A stretch of 64,000 bases of DNA from Chitinophagaceae bacterium (lineage in GTDB: Bacteria; Bacteroidota; Bacteroidia; Chitinophagales; Chitinophagaceae): contig JAFKGQ010000003.1 in assembly GCA_017307755.1 (NCBI GenBank), positions 248,001 to 312,000 of the forward strand. Reading direction: 5' to 3'. Both the position numbers and the translations under genes were made by a program. Positions 51,912 through 61,342 of this stretch are shown piece after piece. Under the pieces are notes generated by a model. That model searched no databases and had not been told where the DNA came from. It saw nothing but the letters and a program-made list of their open reading frames with translations. Position 1 is the stretch's first letter, and each line of letters opens with the position of its first letter.

Positions 51912-54083
51912 ATGCGTAAGACCTTTCTTTTTTCTGCGTTCACCATCTTTTGTACGGGCGCATATGCTCAGGAGAAGCCGGTGGCGCGTATGCTTGACAG
52001 CGTCCTTATCCGGAGTACCATACAGCCTCATCTTCCCGAGGTACAAAGCGTCTATATCTTCTCCGGCAAAAAGACCAATGACATTGTCCCTGACGCCAGC
52101 GGCGCCAACCTGGCGGGGAATGTGTCCCGCATGATCTTCGCCAGGATACCCGGTATCAACGTATGGGACATGGACGGCGCCGGTACACAGGTGAACATTG
52201 GCACCCGGGGGACGGACACACACCGCAGTATCGAGATGAACATGCGTCAAAACGGGTACAACACTAATTCCGACATGTTTGGTTATCCGGAAGATCACTA
52301 TACGCCGCCCATGCAGGCGATCAGCGAGATACAATTGGTAAGAGGGTCGGCCGCTCTTCAGTTCGGGAGCCAGTTCGGAGGAATGATGAACTATGTGATG
52401 AAAAATGGAGATAGCTCACGTCCTTTTGTGCTGGAAAGCGAACAGACAGCGGGCTCGAATAAATTTTTTAATTCTTTCAATGCTGTAGGCGGTACGGTAG
52501 GGAAGATCAATTACTATGCATATTTTGATCAACGTCAGGGCGACGGCTGGAGGCCCGGTTCGGCATTTGTTTACCAGGCCATGTATGGGGGAGTAACCTA
52601 CCGGTTTGACCGGAAAGGCAGTATTGCGTTTCAGTTCTCCCGTATGAACTACCGCCAGCAGATTGCAGGCGGTCTTACCGACGCACAGTTCAAACAAGAT
52701 CCCCGACAGGCCACCCGCACCCGCAATTTCTTTTATCCCGAAATCAATATCCCCGCACTGCTGTTCAACTACGAGCTGTCTCACAATACACAGCTATCCG
52801 TCACCTCTCATTATCTCGGCGGACAACGGAACAGCGTACAGTTCATCAATACCCCCAATATTGCCGACACGATCAATACCGCGCTCGGCACTTATAACCC
52901 CCGGCAGGTGGACAGGGACTACTACAGCGGGTTTACCACGGAAGCCCGGCTGCTGCATCGTTATACACTGGGTAAGATGATCGCGGTTATTACGGGCGGC
53001 ATCCGTTACTTCACAGAAACTACCCTCCGGAAGCAGAAGGGGACAGGCACTACAGGAAATGATTTTGATCTGAACCTGGTAAAACCCTATGGCATCGACC
53101 TCCGCCTGCATACGAATAACTATGCTGTTTTTGCGGAAAATCTGTTACGTGTGACATCCCGCTTTTCCATAACACCAGGCATCCGATGGGAGCTCATCGA
53201 ATCCAGCCTGAAAGGAGTGATCAACAATGCCAGCTTCCCCGTAGCTTACACAGGTAAAAGGAACTTCCCCTTACTGGGTACGGGTCTTCAATACCAGGTG
53301 AGCAATGGGACACAACTTTATGGCAATATTTCGCAGGCATATCGTCCATATATCTATGCCAGTATTACACCGGCTGACCAGGTAGGTGTCATCGACCCTC
53401 ATTTGAAAGATAGCAAAGGATATGATGCTGATCTCGGTTACCGGGGCCGGGTAGGTGACTGGCTGCACTTCGACGTCAACCTCTTTTATGTCTATTACGG
53501 CAACAGGGCCGGTCAACTCACCCTCACCAAACCGGATAACAGCACCTATCTCTATACTACCAACATCGGGGATGCCGTGGCCAGGGGCGTGGAAGCTTAT
53601 GCGGAAGTCAGCCTGGCCGGAGCAGGGCTATTGACGGGGGGGCGTATCGACCTCCGTGTTTTCAATTCATTCTCTTATACCCACGGACGCTATATCAGCG
53701 GACAGATCAACAATGCGGGGCACAATGTATCACTGAAAGGCAACAGGACGGAAGGTACACCGGATTACATCGACAGGGCCGGATTGATCTTCCAGTCGGG
53801 CTCGTTGCGGTCTACCCTGCAATACAGTTATGTCGGCAAGGGCTTCAGCGATGCGAATAATACAGCGTCCAACCCTACGGGCGCAACCGGCATCGTACCC
53901 GCTTATCATCTTTTGGACTGGAGCGCCGACTGGGCATTCCTGACACATTACCATGTTTCTGCCGGCGTAAATAACCTGGCGGGTACGCATTATTTTACAA
54001 GACGGATCAATATGTATCCCGGACCAGGGATTTTGCCTGCGGATGGCCGTACCTTTTATGTGTCGCTGGGGCTGAAATTATAG
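51912..54083 (+). CDS. TonB-dependent outer-membrane receptor (FecA-like)
   Basis: A 723-residue receptor starting at MRKTFLFSAFTIFCTGAYAQ; the upstream open frame to 51789 crosses the terminator. The plug domain (about 45-165) includes ARIPGINVWDMDGAG, IGTRGTDTHRS and LVRGSAALQFGSQFGG. The remainder is the 22-strand barrel, ending FYVSLGLKL. It resembles siderophore/Fe-citrate receptors without the N-terminal signalling domain. As last gene of the haloperoxidase-like locus it may import a metal or oxyanion complex; vanadate supply is an attractive but untested idea. Confidence 0.92.
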   Translation: MRKTFLFSAFTIFCTGAYAQEKPVARMLDSVLIRSTIQPHLPEVQSVYIFSGKKTNDIVPDASGANLAGNVSRMIFARIPGINVWDMDGAGTQVNIGTRGTDTHRSIEMNMRQNGYNTNSDMFGYPEDHYTPPMQAISEIQLVRGSAALQFGSQFGGMMNYVMKNGDSSRPFVLESEQTAGSNKFFNSFNAVGGTVGKINYYAYFDQRQGDGWRPGSAFVYQAMYGGVTYRFDRKGSIAFQFSRMNYRQQIAGGLTDAQFKQDPRQATRTRNFFYPEINIPALLFNYELSHNTQLSVTSHYLGGQRNSVQFINTPNIADTINTALGTYNPRQVDRDYYSGFTTEARLLHRYTLGKMIAVITGGIRYFTETTLRKQKGTGTTGNDFDLNLVKPYGIDLRLHTNNYAVFAENLLRVTSRFSITPGIRWELIESSLKGVINNASFPVAYTGKRNFPLLGTGLQYQVSNGTQLYGNISQAYRPYIYASITPADQVGVIDPHLKDSKGYDADLGYRGRVGDWLHFDVNLFYVYYGNRAGQLTLTKPDNSTYLYTTNIGDAVARGVEAYAEVSLAGAGLLTGGRIDLRVFNSFSYTHGRYISGQINNAGHNVSLKGNRTEGTPDYIDRAGLIFQSGSLRSTLQYSYVGKGFSDANNTASNPTGATGIVPAYHLLDWSADWAFLTHYHVSAGVNNLAGTHYFTRRINMYPGPGILPADGRTFYVSLGLKL

Positions 54084-54153
54084 GAGCGCTTACCAAATTT
54101 GTTTGTTAATACAAATCCCGAATTCGGGGTATTGATAAAGATCGCCTGCTCCT
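54082..54153 (+). other. Multi-stem structure after the TonB receptor gene
   Basis: Outer arms AGGAGC and GCTCCT (54082-54087, 54148-54153) enclose two directly adjacent hairpins (54097-54116 with 6-bp arms, and CCCG-AATT-CGGG at 54117-54128). No long T-run follows. It could be a 3' stabilising structure; function is unproven. Confidence 0.35.
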
Positions 54154-54207
54154 GTAATTTCACCCACTCGTTTTCGTACTTTTTAAACTAAAAAAACCTG
54201 CTAAACC

Positions 54208-54966
54208 ATGAAAAGATTGACGCTGGCCGTTAATGCCATTATTATTACAGCCATTCTTTTGTATGTCGGCGGAAGTTGCAGCAAATCCTCCAATTCAGGC
54301 AGCAACAACAATGGATTGTCGTCGACACCCACAGCCCAGGCCGCATATGACAACCAGAGCGGAGGTGTTTATAAGGGGGCGATCACCGGCTCCAACGGTT
54401 ATTTTGAGGTCAATCTTCAGACCGGCAAACCTTTTATCGTTTATCAGTGGACTAACCCGCAAGGCAGCATTGACACGCTGTTCCCGACCTCATTGAGCAA
54501 CTGGCAGAGCGGTCAGGCTATCGAGGAAGCTTTATTTCTGGGAGCCGACGGGTCCAAATTCTGGTTCTCCGTAGACGCCAATGGCGGCAACCCGTCCATC
54601 GACTCTATTTATATTCCTTCTCATGCCGGCCCGGTGTATGCGATGATCGCAAAGGAGTTGTCCACCAATCAGGTGAAAGTCTACCAGGGAGTCGCAAAAG
54701 CCAGCAGCACCAATGGCGGCAACTGTTCTGACGCAGTAGTGACCACCTGGATATCGGGCAGCGCGGCAGGGGGCACTTACCTGGCAGCTAACGGCGATCA
54801 TGGAGATCTTATCGGCACCGTCAGCGGCAGTCAGGTACAGGTCATTGCAGGGGGTAATAACAATGAGACGGGTACGCTGGCCATAGGCTCGAACGGCAGT
54901 ACGATTACCGGGACAGTATCCAACAACTCCTGCTCGCATACTGTTTCACTGACAAGGATATTTTGA
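54208..54966 (+). CDS. Putative lipoprotein of unknown function
   Basis: A 252-residue lipoprotein with hydrophobic leader and lipobox VGGSC (Cys24), then a Ser/Asn-rich linker (SSNSGSNNNG). The mature part is Gly/Ser/Thr/Asn-rich and predicted all-beta, with two cysteines (GNCSDAV and NNSCSHT) that could form a disulfide. No family is recognised. It stands alone after the receptor gene and before trehalase. Confidence 0.7.
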   Translation: MKRLTLAVNAIIITAILLYVGGSCSKSSNSGSNNNGLSSTPTAQAAYDNQSGGVYKGAITGSNGYFEVNLQTGKPFIVYQWTNPQGSIDTLFPTSLSNWQSGQAIEEALFLGADGSKFWFSVDANGGNPSIDSIYIPSHAGPVYAMIAKELSTNQVKVYQGVAKASSTNGGNCSDAVVTTWISGSAAGGTYLAANGDHGDLIGTVSGSQVQVIAGGNNNETGTLAIGSNGSTITGTVSNNSCSHTVSLTRIF

Positions 54967-55057
54967 CGCCCCCGTGTTTACAATCTAGTCAACCGGCCAC
55001 CTCTCTTTGCATATTCCTTATTTTGGTGTAGGTTTATATGGAATATAACCGTGGAAT

Positions 55058-56647
55058 ATGAACATGAAAAGAACTGCCGGCTTACTCCTCCTGTTCCTAT
55101 GCACGCTGTCGTTTGCGCAGCCTGTCGTCACCACGCCCCCCGACAAGATATACGGGCGTCTATTCGTGGATGTGCAAATGAACAAAGTATTTGCCGACGG
55201 GAAGACATTTGTGGATTGCGTTCCCAAACGCAGACCGGCGGACATCGTGGCGGACTATGAAGCCGGAAAGGGCACGGCCGGCTTTGATCTGAAAAAGTTC
55301 GTACAGGATAATTTTGATCTGCCTCTGAATCCTACCGATAATTATAAGACGAATGCCACGGAGGATGTGGTCACCCATATCAAAAACCTCTGGGCCGTGC
55401 TGAAGAGGACTCCCGACAAGGTAGTAGAGGGTAGCTCGCTTTTGCCGTTGCCCTATCCTTATATCGTACCGGGCGGCCGTTTTCGTGAAGTATATTACTG
55501 GGATAGCTATTTCACCATGCTGGGATTGAAAGAAAGCGGCGAGACGGAGATCATGTATGACATGATAAGGAACTTTGCTTATCTCATCGAAAATTATGGG
55601 CATATACCCAACGGCAACAGGACCTACTATCTGGGGCGTTCACAACCTCCTTTCTTTTCCGTCATGGTGGAGCTGCTCTCAGAAATCAGAGGCGACAGCG
55701 TCTACCAGGAATTCCTTCCCGCCATGGAAAAGGAATATCAGTTCTGGATGGACGGTAGCGATAAGCTGAAGCCGGGAGAGGCTTACAGACGGGTGGTGCG
55801 TCTAAAAGGGGAGGACGTCCTTAACCGCTACTGGGACGATGCCACTACACCCCGTCCGGAAAGCTGGCGGGAAGACGTATTGACGGCGCAACGTTCCGGA
55901 AGGGACAAGATAGAGATGTATCATCATCTACGGGCAGCAGCCGAGAGCGGTATCGATTTCAGCAGCCGCTGGTTCGCTAACGGAAAGAACCTGGTGACGA
56001 TAAGGACGACAGATATGGCACCACCGGACCTGAATGCATTGCTGTATCATCTGGAGCTCTCCATTGCCAAGGCCAAACTGATGAACAAGGATGATTCTAC
56101 CGCGCGTGTATATCGCCGAAAGGCCGTCAGGAGGGGGGAACTTATCGACAAATACTGCTGGAATAAGCTACAGTCCTTTTATACCGACTTCAACTGGAAG
56201 ACCGGGAAGCAAAGCAATCATATCAACCCGGCCGGGATGTATCCTTTCTGTTTTATCAACGAACATCCGGACTATATGAGTTTTCTGGGAACCAAGGTAG
56301 CTGAGGTCATTCGGCAGAAATTGTTAAAACCAGGAGGTATTGTCACCACTGCGTTCAATACGGGCGAACAGTGGGATGCGCCCAACGGCTGGGCCCCCCT
56401 GGAATGGATGGTGATCTGGGGGCTGGACCGCTGTGGTCAGAAAGACCTTGCGGCCGATGTTGCGGGGCGTTGGGTGAAATTGAATGAGAAAGTGTATAAA
56501 GAGACGGGTAAGCTGATGGAGAAATACAATGTGGAAGATATCAACAAAGAGGCGGGTGGTGGTGAATATGCCGGACAGGACGGTTTTGGCTGGACCAATG
56601 GGGTGCTGCTGAAGCTGATAAAGAAATATAATCTGCCGAAGGAGTAA
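55058..56647 (+). CDS. Trehalase (GH37)
   Basis: A 529-residue periplasmic enzyme hydrolysing trehalose to two glucose. Signal peptide RTAGLLLLFLCTLSFAQ. Both GH37 signatures are present: PGGRFREVYYWDSYF (about 146-160) and QWDAPNGWAPLEWMVIWGL (about 440-458), with the arginine and DD region VRLKGEDVLNRYWDD in between. A start at 55058 or 55064 is possible. It ends 20 bases before the degenerate class D beta-lactamase gene, so the two may be cotranscribed. Confidence 0.95.
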   Translation: MNMKRTAGLLLLFLCTLSFAQPVVTTPPDKIYGRLFVDVQMNKVFADGKTFVDCVPKRRPADIVADYEAGKGTAGFDLKKFVQDNFDLPLNPTDNYKTNATEDVVTHIKNLWAVLKRTPDKVVEGSSLLPLPYPYIVPGGRFREVYYWDSYFTMLGLKESGETEIMYDMIRNFAYLIENYGHIPNGNRTYYLGRSQPPFFSVMVELLSEIRGDSVYQEFLPAMEKEYQFWMDGSDKLKPGEAYRRVVRLKGEDVLNRYWDDATTPRPESWREDVLTAQRSGRDKIEMYHHLRAAAESGIDFSSRWFANGKNLVTIRTTDMAPPDLNALLYHLELSIAKAKLMNKDDSTARVYRRKAVRRGELIDKYCWNKLQSFYTDFNWKTGKQSNHINPAGMYPFCFINEHPDYMSFLGTKVAEVIRQKLLKPGGIVTTAFNTGEQWDAPNGWAPLEWMVIWGLDRCGQKDLAADVAGRWVKLNEKVYKETGKLMEKYNVEDINKEAGGGEYAGQDGFGWTNGVLLKLIKKYNLPKE

Positions 56648-56667
56648 CTTCGCGCAAAATTTCTCAC

Positions 56668-57525
56668 ATGTCCAAGCGTTTTTTTGTCTTTTTGATCTTG
56701 CCATTCCTGCTGGCATCCTGTGCACAGAACAATGTAACAGAAGACGATAGTCTCAAGCAATATTTTGATGCCGTGGGTGTGACCGGCACATTTGGGATGT
56801 TTGACAACGGACAGGGTCATTTTACCATATATAACCTGAAACGTTTCCGGGACAGTGCGTACCTGCCGGCGGCTACCTTCGACATACTTCAGTCCCTGGT
56901 GGGGATACAAACGGGAGTAGTCAATAACGATAGCGCGCTTATCGGCGATCTACAGACCGGCGCCTGGGTGGACAGCGCGGGGATGAAGGCGAGCCATATG
57001 CCTACCGAAAACGATCTTTGCCGTGCTCCTGTGATGATGTTATCGGAAGCATTCCGGTTTTCCTGCACAAAGGCTTTCCAGGAATTGTCCCACCGGATCG
57101 GAAAGGACACCCTGAAAAAATGGATCGACTCCCTCAGCTATGGCAATAAGGACATCAGCAGCGCAGTGGACACTTTCTGGCTGGACAATCATCTGACCGT
57201 CTCTGCCGACGAACAATTAGGTCTGGTAAAAAAACTTTATTTCGACCAGCTGCCTTTCCATGCCCGTCCCCAAAAGATCGTCCGGAGGATGATGCTGAGA
57301 GAAAGCAATTCGAATTATCTGCTGAGCTATAAGACAGGTACAGGCATCCGAAAGGACGGGCATAGTCTTACCTGGATCCTGGGCTGGGTGGAAGAGAATA
57401 AACACCCTTATTTCTTCGTTTTGAACCTGGATTCGGCCGACGTCGCTAAGGATCTGAAATCCAATGGATTGAATATTCTAAAAGATATCCTTAAACAGAT
57501 GGGGTTCTTCCAGGGCAAGAAATAG
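56668..57525 (+). CDS. Class D beta-lactamase homologue lacking catalytic Ser and Lys
   Basis: A 285-residue lipoprotein (lipobox LASC, Cys18). It aligns along its length with OXA-type class D beta-lactamases: PAATFDILQSLVGIQTG corresponds to PASTFKI, FSCTKAFQELSHRIG to the S-x-V region, YGN is present in LSYGNKDIS, KTG in SYKTGTG, and GWVEENKHPYFFVLN follows. But the nucleophile Ser is A69 and the carboxylated Lys is D72, so it cannot act by the known mechanism. The frame is intact and the rest well conserved, so it is not an obvious pseudogene. It may bind a peptidoglycan or beta-lactam ligand without hydrolysis (inference). Confidence 0.88.
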   Translation: MSKRFFVFLILPFLLASCAQNNVTEDDSLKQYFDAVGVTGTFGMFDNGQGHFTIYNLKRFRDSAYLPAATFDILQSLVGIQTGVVNNDSALIGDLQTGAWVDSAGMKASHMPTENDLCRAPVMMLSEAFRFSCTKAFQELSHRIGKDTLKKWIDSLSYGNKDISSAVDTFWLDNHLTVSADEQLGLVKKLYFDQLPFHARPQKIVRRMMLRESNSNYLLSYKTGTGIRKDGHSLTWILGWVEENKHPYFFVLNLDSADVAKDLKSNGLNILKDILKQMGFFQGKK

Positions 57526-57629
57526 TAAAAAGCATCCTATTGGGCCATTGGCCGGACAATGATTAGCCTTTATTGAATTGGCCAAATCTTTGCACCCCCG
57601 TTACATGAAGTTGCTTAAATTGCATACCT

Positions 57630-59294
57630 ATGTTGAAATGGCAACATATTGAATATCTGTTTGGTCTGGGCGCTCTTCCCTTGTTGGGGCTCTTATTGTA
57701 TACCCTGCTGCGATGGAAGAAAAAAACGAAGGCCCGCATCGGCGATCCTGCGCTGGTAGGACAGCTGGTAAAGAACTTCTCCCCTCTCCGGTTTGGGATA
57801 AAGGTTGGGCTTGTCTTGCTGGCCCTTATCGGCGTAATATTGGGGGCCGCCAATTTTCAACGTCCGGGGGCCATGCAGAATGTCAATCGCCGGGGGGTGG
57901 ATGTGATGCTGGTGCTGGATGTCAGCAAGAGCATGCTGGCCCGGGATATCAAGCCCAGCCGTCTGGAAAAGGCTAAACAATTGTTGATCAGGCTGACGGA
58001 TAGGCTGGAGAACGACCGCATCGGGTTGGTGCTCTTTGCAGGCAGGGCGTATCTTCAGATGCCTTTGACCACGGACCATGGGGCCGCCCATATATACATA
58101 CAAGATGCCTCCCCCGACATAGTTCCCACGCAGGGTACGGTGATCGGTGAAGCGCTGAGGATGGCTAATACCGCGTTTAACAGCAAGGAGCGAAAATACA
58201 AGGCGATCATCCTGCTGTCGGACGGAGAAGATCATGATCCGGAAGCGCTGAAGGTTGCAAAGGAACTGGCCAGCAATGGCGTTATGATCAATACCGTTGG
58301 GATCGGCTCCGCGGAAGGCTCACCCATCGTAGATCCTGTTACCAACGAGCTAAAAAAAGACGAGCAAGGCAATACGGTGATCTCCAAACTCAATGAGGCC
58401 GAACTGCAACAACTGGCCGATGCAACCAATGGCCGGTATATACGCCTGGACAACCTGGATGACGTCCTCATCACGATGAACCAGCAGCTGGACGGTGTTG
58501 AAAAGAAATCCCTTAACGACACAGCATTTATCGACTATATCAGCTATTTCCAATGGTTCCTGGGTATTGCCCTGGTATTACTGCTGGCGGAATATTTCCT
58601 TCCTGAACGCCGGCGGCGTAACCTTCGTCTTACAATGGGCATGGGACTCCTCTTTCTCTGTTGCTCCCTTACTTCTTCCGCACAAAAAGAAAATGCCCTG
58701 ATCCGCAGCGGCAACCGTTATTACAAACAAAAGCAGGTAGACCAATCCCTCAAACAATATGAGGACGCCGTCAAAAAAGCGCCTGGTAACCCTACCGCCA
58801 ATTATAATCTCGGGAATGCTTTTTTTCGGAAAAACAATTACAACGATGCCGCCAATTCCTATAATGCCAGCGTGGAACACACTACTGACAAAGCCATGCA
58901 GGAGAAAGGATTGTACAACAAAGGGGTGGCCCTGGTCAAACAACAAAAGCTTCAGGAGAGTATCGATGCCTGGAAGAACGCCCTAAAGCTGGATGCAGGT
59001 GACGAAGACGCCCGTGAAAACCTGCAGAAGGCCCTGCAGCAGATGAAGCAGCAACAGCAGTCCCAACAGGAAAAAGAGAAAAAAGACCAGAAGGAGAAAA
59101 AAGAGCAAAAAGACAAAAAAGAAGAAAATAAAGAACAGGAACAGCCGCAACAACCCAAGCCACAGCCCAGCCGTCTTACCAAACAGCAAGTAGAGCAGTA
59201 TCTAAAAACGCTTGAGCAGAAAGAAAAAGATATCCAGGACAAGATGAACCAAAATAAGGCAAAAGCACCCAACCAGCCTGAGAAGGACTGGTAA
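57630..59294 (+). CDS. BatB-BatC fusion: VWA domain membrane protein with TPR domain
   Basis: A 554-residue protein. The N-terminal half is BatB-like: membrane helices near 10-27 and 56-75, a von Willebrand A domain (about 90-285) with metal site DVSKS and the threonine/aspartate partners (LSDGEDHD), and a further helix at about 303-320. After a hydrophobic segment/signal-like stretch (LTMGMGLLFLCCSLTSSAQ) comes a BatC-like part with TPR repeats (about 355-460) and a highly charged K/E/Q-rich tail. In many Bacteroidota batB and batC are separate genes of the Bat aerotolerance operon with batA, batD and batE; none of those is in this window. Confidence 0.88.
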   Translation: MLKWQHIEYLFGLGALPLLGLLLYTLLRWKKKTKARIGDPALVGQLVKNFSPLRFGIKVGLVLLALIGVILGAANFQRPGAMQNVNRRGVDVMLVLDVSKSMLARDIKPSRLEKAKQLLIRLTDRLENDRIGLVLFAGRAYLQMPLTTDHGAAHIYIQDASPDIVPTQGTVIGEALRMANTAFNSKERKYKAIILLSDGEDHDPEALKVAKELASNGVMINTVGIGSAEGSPIVDPVTNELKKDEQGNTVISKLNEAELQQLADATNGRYIRLDNLDDVLITMNQQLDGVEKKSLNDTAFIDYISYFQWFLGIALVLLLAEYFLPERRRRNLRLTMGMGLLFLCCSLTSSAQKENALIRSGNRYYKQKQVDQSLKQYEDAVKKAPGNPTANYNLGNAFFRKNNYNDAANSYNASVEHTTDKAMQEKGLYNKGVALVKQQKLQESIDAWKNALKLDAGDEDARENLQKALQQMKQQQQSQQEKEKKDQKEKKEQKDKKEENKEQEQPQQPKPQPSRLTKQQVEQYLKTLEQKEKDIQDKMNQNKAKAPNQPEKDW

Positions 59295-59329
59295 TAGACC
59301 GGTAACCTTGGATGTGCTAACTTTACATT

Positions 59330-61342
59330 ATGCAACTATACTGTCATTCCCTTACGCAATATCGGCGGCTGAAGACCCTGGAAGTAAAGATCGGCGATCT
59401 GCTACTGGGCAATTTTCATCCTATCCGGATACAGACGATGACCACCACCGACACCATGGATACGCTGGCCACTGTCGAGCAATCCATCCGTTGCATTGAA
59501 GCCGGCGCCGAACTGGTGCGTATCACGGCCCCTTCCAAAAAAGAGGCGGAGAATTTGTTGAACATCAGGAACGAGCTGCGTAGAAGGGGTTATACTACCC
59601 CCCTGGTGGCGGATATTCATTTTACACCCAATGCTGCCGAAATAGCGGCCCGCATCGTAGAGAAAGTGAGGGTCAATCCCGGTAATTACATAGACAAAAA
59701 GAAATTCGAATTCATCGAATACACCGATGGGCAGTACAATGAGGAGATCGATCGTATACGGGAGCGTTTTACACCCCTGGTAAAGATCTGTAAAGAGTAC
59801 GGCACTGCCATGCGCATTGGCACCAATCATGGCTCTTTGAGCGATAGGATCATGAGCCGTTATGGCGACACGCCCATGGGCATGGTGGAGAGCGCCATGG
59901 AATTTCTCCGGGTGGCCAGGGATGAGAACTATCACAATATCATCCTTAGCATGAAATCCAGTAATCCACAGGTAATGGTGCAGGCCTACCGACTGCTGGT
60001 CCGGACGATGGAAGATGAGTTTGGCGTCTGCTATCCGCTGCATCTGGGAGTGACGGAGGCGGGGGATGGCGAGGATGGTCGTATCAAGTCGGCCATCGGG
60101 ATAGGCACTTTACTGGAAGACGGTATTGGAGATACCATCCGCGTTTCTCTGACAGAAGACCCGGAGTTTGAAATACCCGTGTGTAAAGACCTGGTAAAAA
60201 GATATGATGGCCACGTCACGGCAGAGGCGCCTGCAATACCTCCTGTCGACAAGGTCCCCTACTCTCCTTTTGAATACCGGCGGCGCATTTCGAAGACTGT
60301 AGCAAATATCGGCGATCATCATGTACCTGTTGTGGTAGCAGATCTTATGCAGGCGGAGAACGTCAGCCGGACGGACCTGCAGGCGGTGGGTTATAGCTAT
60401 GATGCAGCCAGCGATAAATGGAATATCAGCGATGCGGCAGCGGACTACCTGTACACAGCCAAAAAGCTGATAGATTTCGATCTGCCTGGTACGCTGCGTG
60501 TCATTTGTGATCATGCCGTCTGGCTTTCTACTGACAGGATGTGCTATCTGCCTTTGTATCAAGGCCGGGAATATCTGAATGCGGCAGAGCGATCATCTAT
60601 ATTAAATTTTATTTCTATAAATGCGGCTGACGATGATCTGTCTGATCTGCTGGAGGCTGTCCGTAGTGACGCATCTGCCGTATTGTGCTGCTGGTCGAGC
60701 CATCCGCAACCGATGTTATCCGTTCGCCGGCTGGTCATCGAGCTGATGAATAAGGGTATCGACTGTCCTGTGATCCTTGCCGTAGAGAGTTCGGACAGGA
60801 CCATCGATGAACAGCTGATCCATTTCTCAACGGAGGCAGGCTCCCTTCTTTTGGATGGGATGGGGGACGGTGTCTGGCTAATGAACGATCCGAAAAAGAT
60901 CGTTAACGACAGGGTCAGCGGACGGACATACCTGGAAACAAAGAATAATTATCAGTTCATCAACAATACTTCTTTTTCCATTTTGCAGGCCACCCGGACC
61001 CGTATATCCAAGACGGAATACATTTCCTGTCCTTCCTGTGGGCGTACTTTGTTCGATCTCCAGGAGACAACGGCCAGGATAAGGAGCGTGACCCATCATC
61101 TCAAAGGGGTGAAGATCGCTATCATGGGTTGTATCGTAAACGGTCCTGGGGAAATGGCTGATGCTGACTTTGGATATGTGGGCAGCGGACCTGGTAAGAT
61201 CACGCTGTACAAAGGCAAGGAGGTTGTCAAGCGGGGGGTCGACAGTGCCATCGCTGTGCAGGAGCTCATTAACTTGTTAAAAGAGAGCGACGCCTGGATA
61301 GAGCCAGAGCCGGTGGTCAGCGAAGGGAGGGTGAGCGCATGA
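59330..61342 (+). CDS. ispG: 4-hydroxy-3-methylbut-2-enyl diphosphate synthase, long form
   Basis: A 670-residue IspG/GcpE enzyme of the MEP isoprenoid pathway. The N-terminal TIM barrel begins at RRLKTLEVKIGDLLLGN and includes LVADIHFTPNAAEIAA. The large insertion domain (about 290-560) is of the plant/chlamydia/Bacteroidota type, and the C-terminal iron-sulfur domain has Cys ligands in CPSCGRTLFD and MGCIVNGPGEMADADFG. The length is normal for the long form. Its stop overlaps the start of the next gene (ATGA at 61339-61342). Confidence 0.97.
   Translation: MQLYCHSLTQYRRLKTLEVKIGDLLLGNFHPIRIQTMTTTDTMDTLATVEQSIRCIEAGAELVRITAPSKKEAENLLNIRNELRRRGYTTPLVADIHFTPNAAEIAARIVEKVRVNPGNYIDKKKFEFIEYTDGQYNEEIDRIRERFTPLVKICKEYGTAMRIGTNHGSLSDRIMSRYGDTPMGMVESAMEFLRVARDENYHNIILSMKSSNPQVMVQAYRLLVRTMEDEFGVCYPLHLGVTEAGDGEDGRIKSAIGIGTLLEDGIGDTIRVSLTEDPEFEIPVCKDLVKRYDGHVTAEAPAIPPVDKVPYSPFEYRRRISKTVANIGDHHVPVVVADLMQAENVSRTDLQAVGYSYDAASDKWNISDAAADYLYTAKKLIDFDLPGTLRVICDHAVWLSTDRMCYLPLYQGREYLNAAERSSILNFISINAADDDLSDLLEAVRSDASAVLCCWSSHPQPMLSVRRLVIELMNKGIDCPVILAVESSDRTIDEQLIHFSTEAGSLLLDGMGDGVWLMNDPKKIVNDRVSGRTYLETKNNYQFINNTSFSILQATRTRISKTEYISCPSCGRTLFDLQETTARIRSVTHHLKGVKIAIMGCIVNGPGEMADADFGYVGSGPGKITLYKGKEVVKRGVDSAIAVQELINLLKESDAWIEPEPVVSEGRVSA

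Noticed and set aside
57541..57592. GGGCC-ATT-GGCC and repeated TTGGCC motifs before the BatB-BatC gene as a fourth three-hairpin element
   Set aside because: The long inverted repeat and the adjacent 8-bp hairpin are missing, and spacing does not match.
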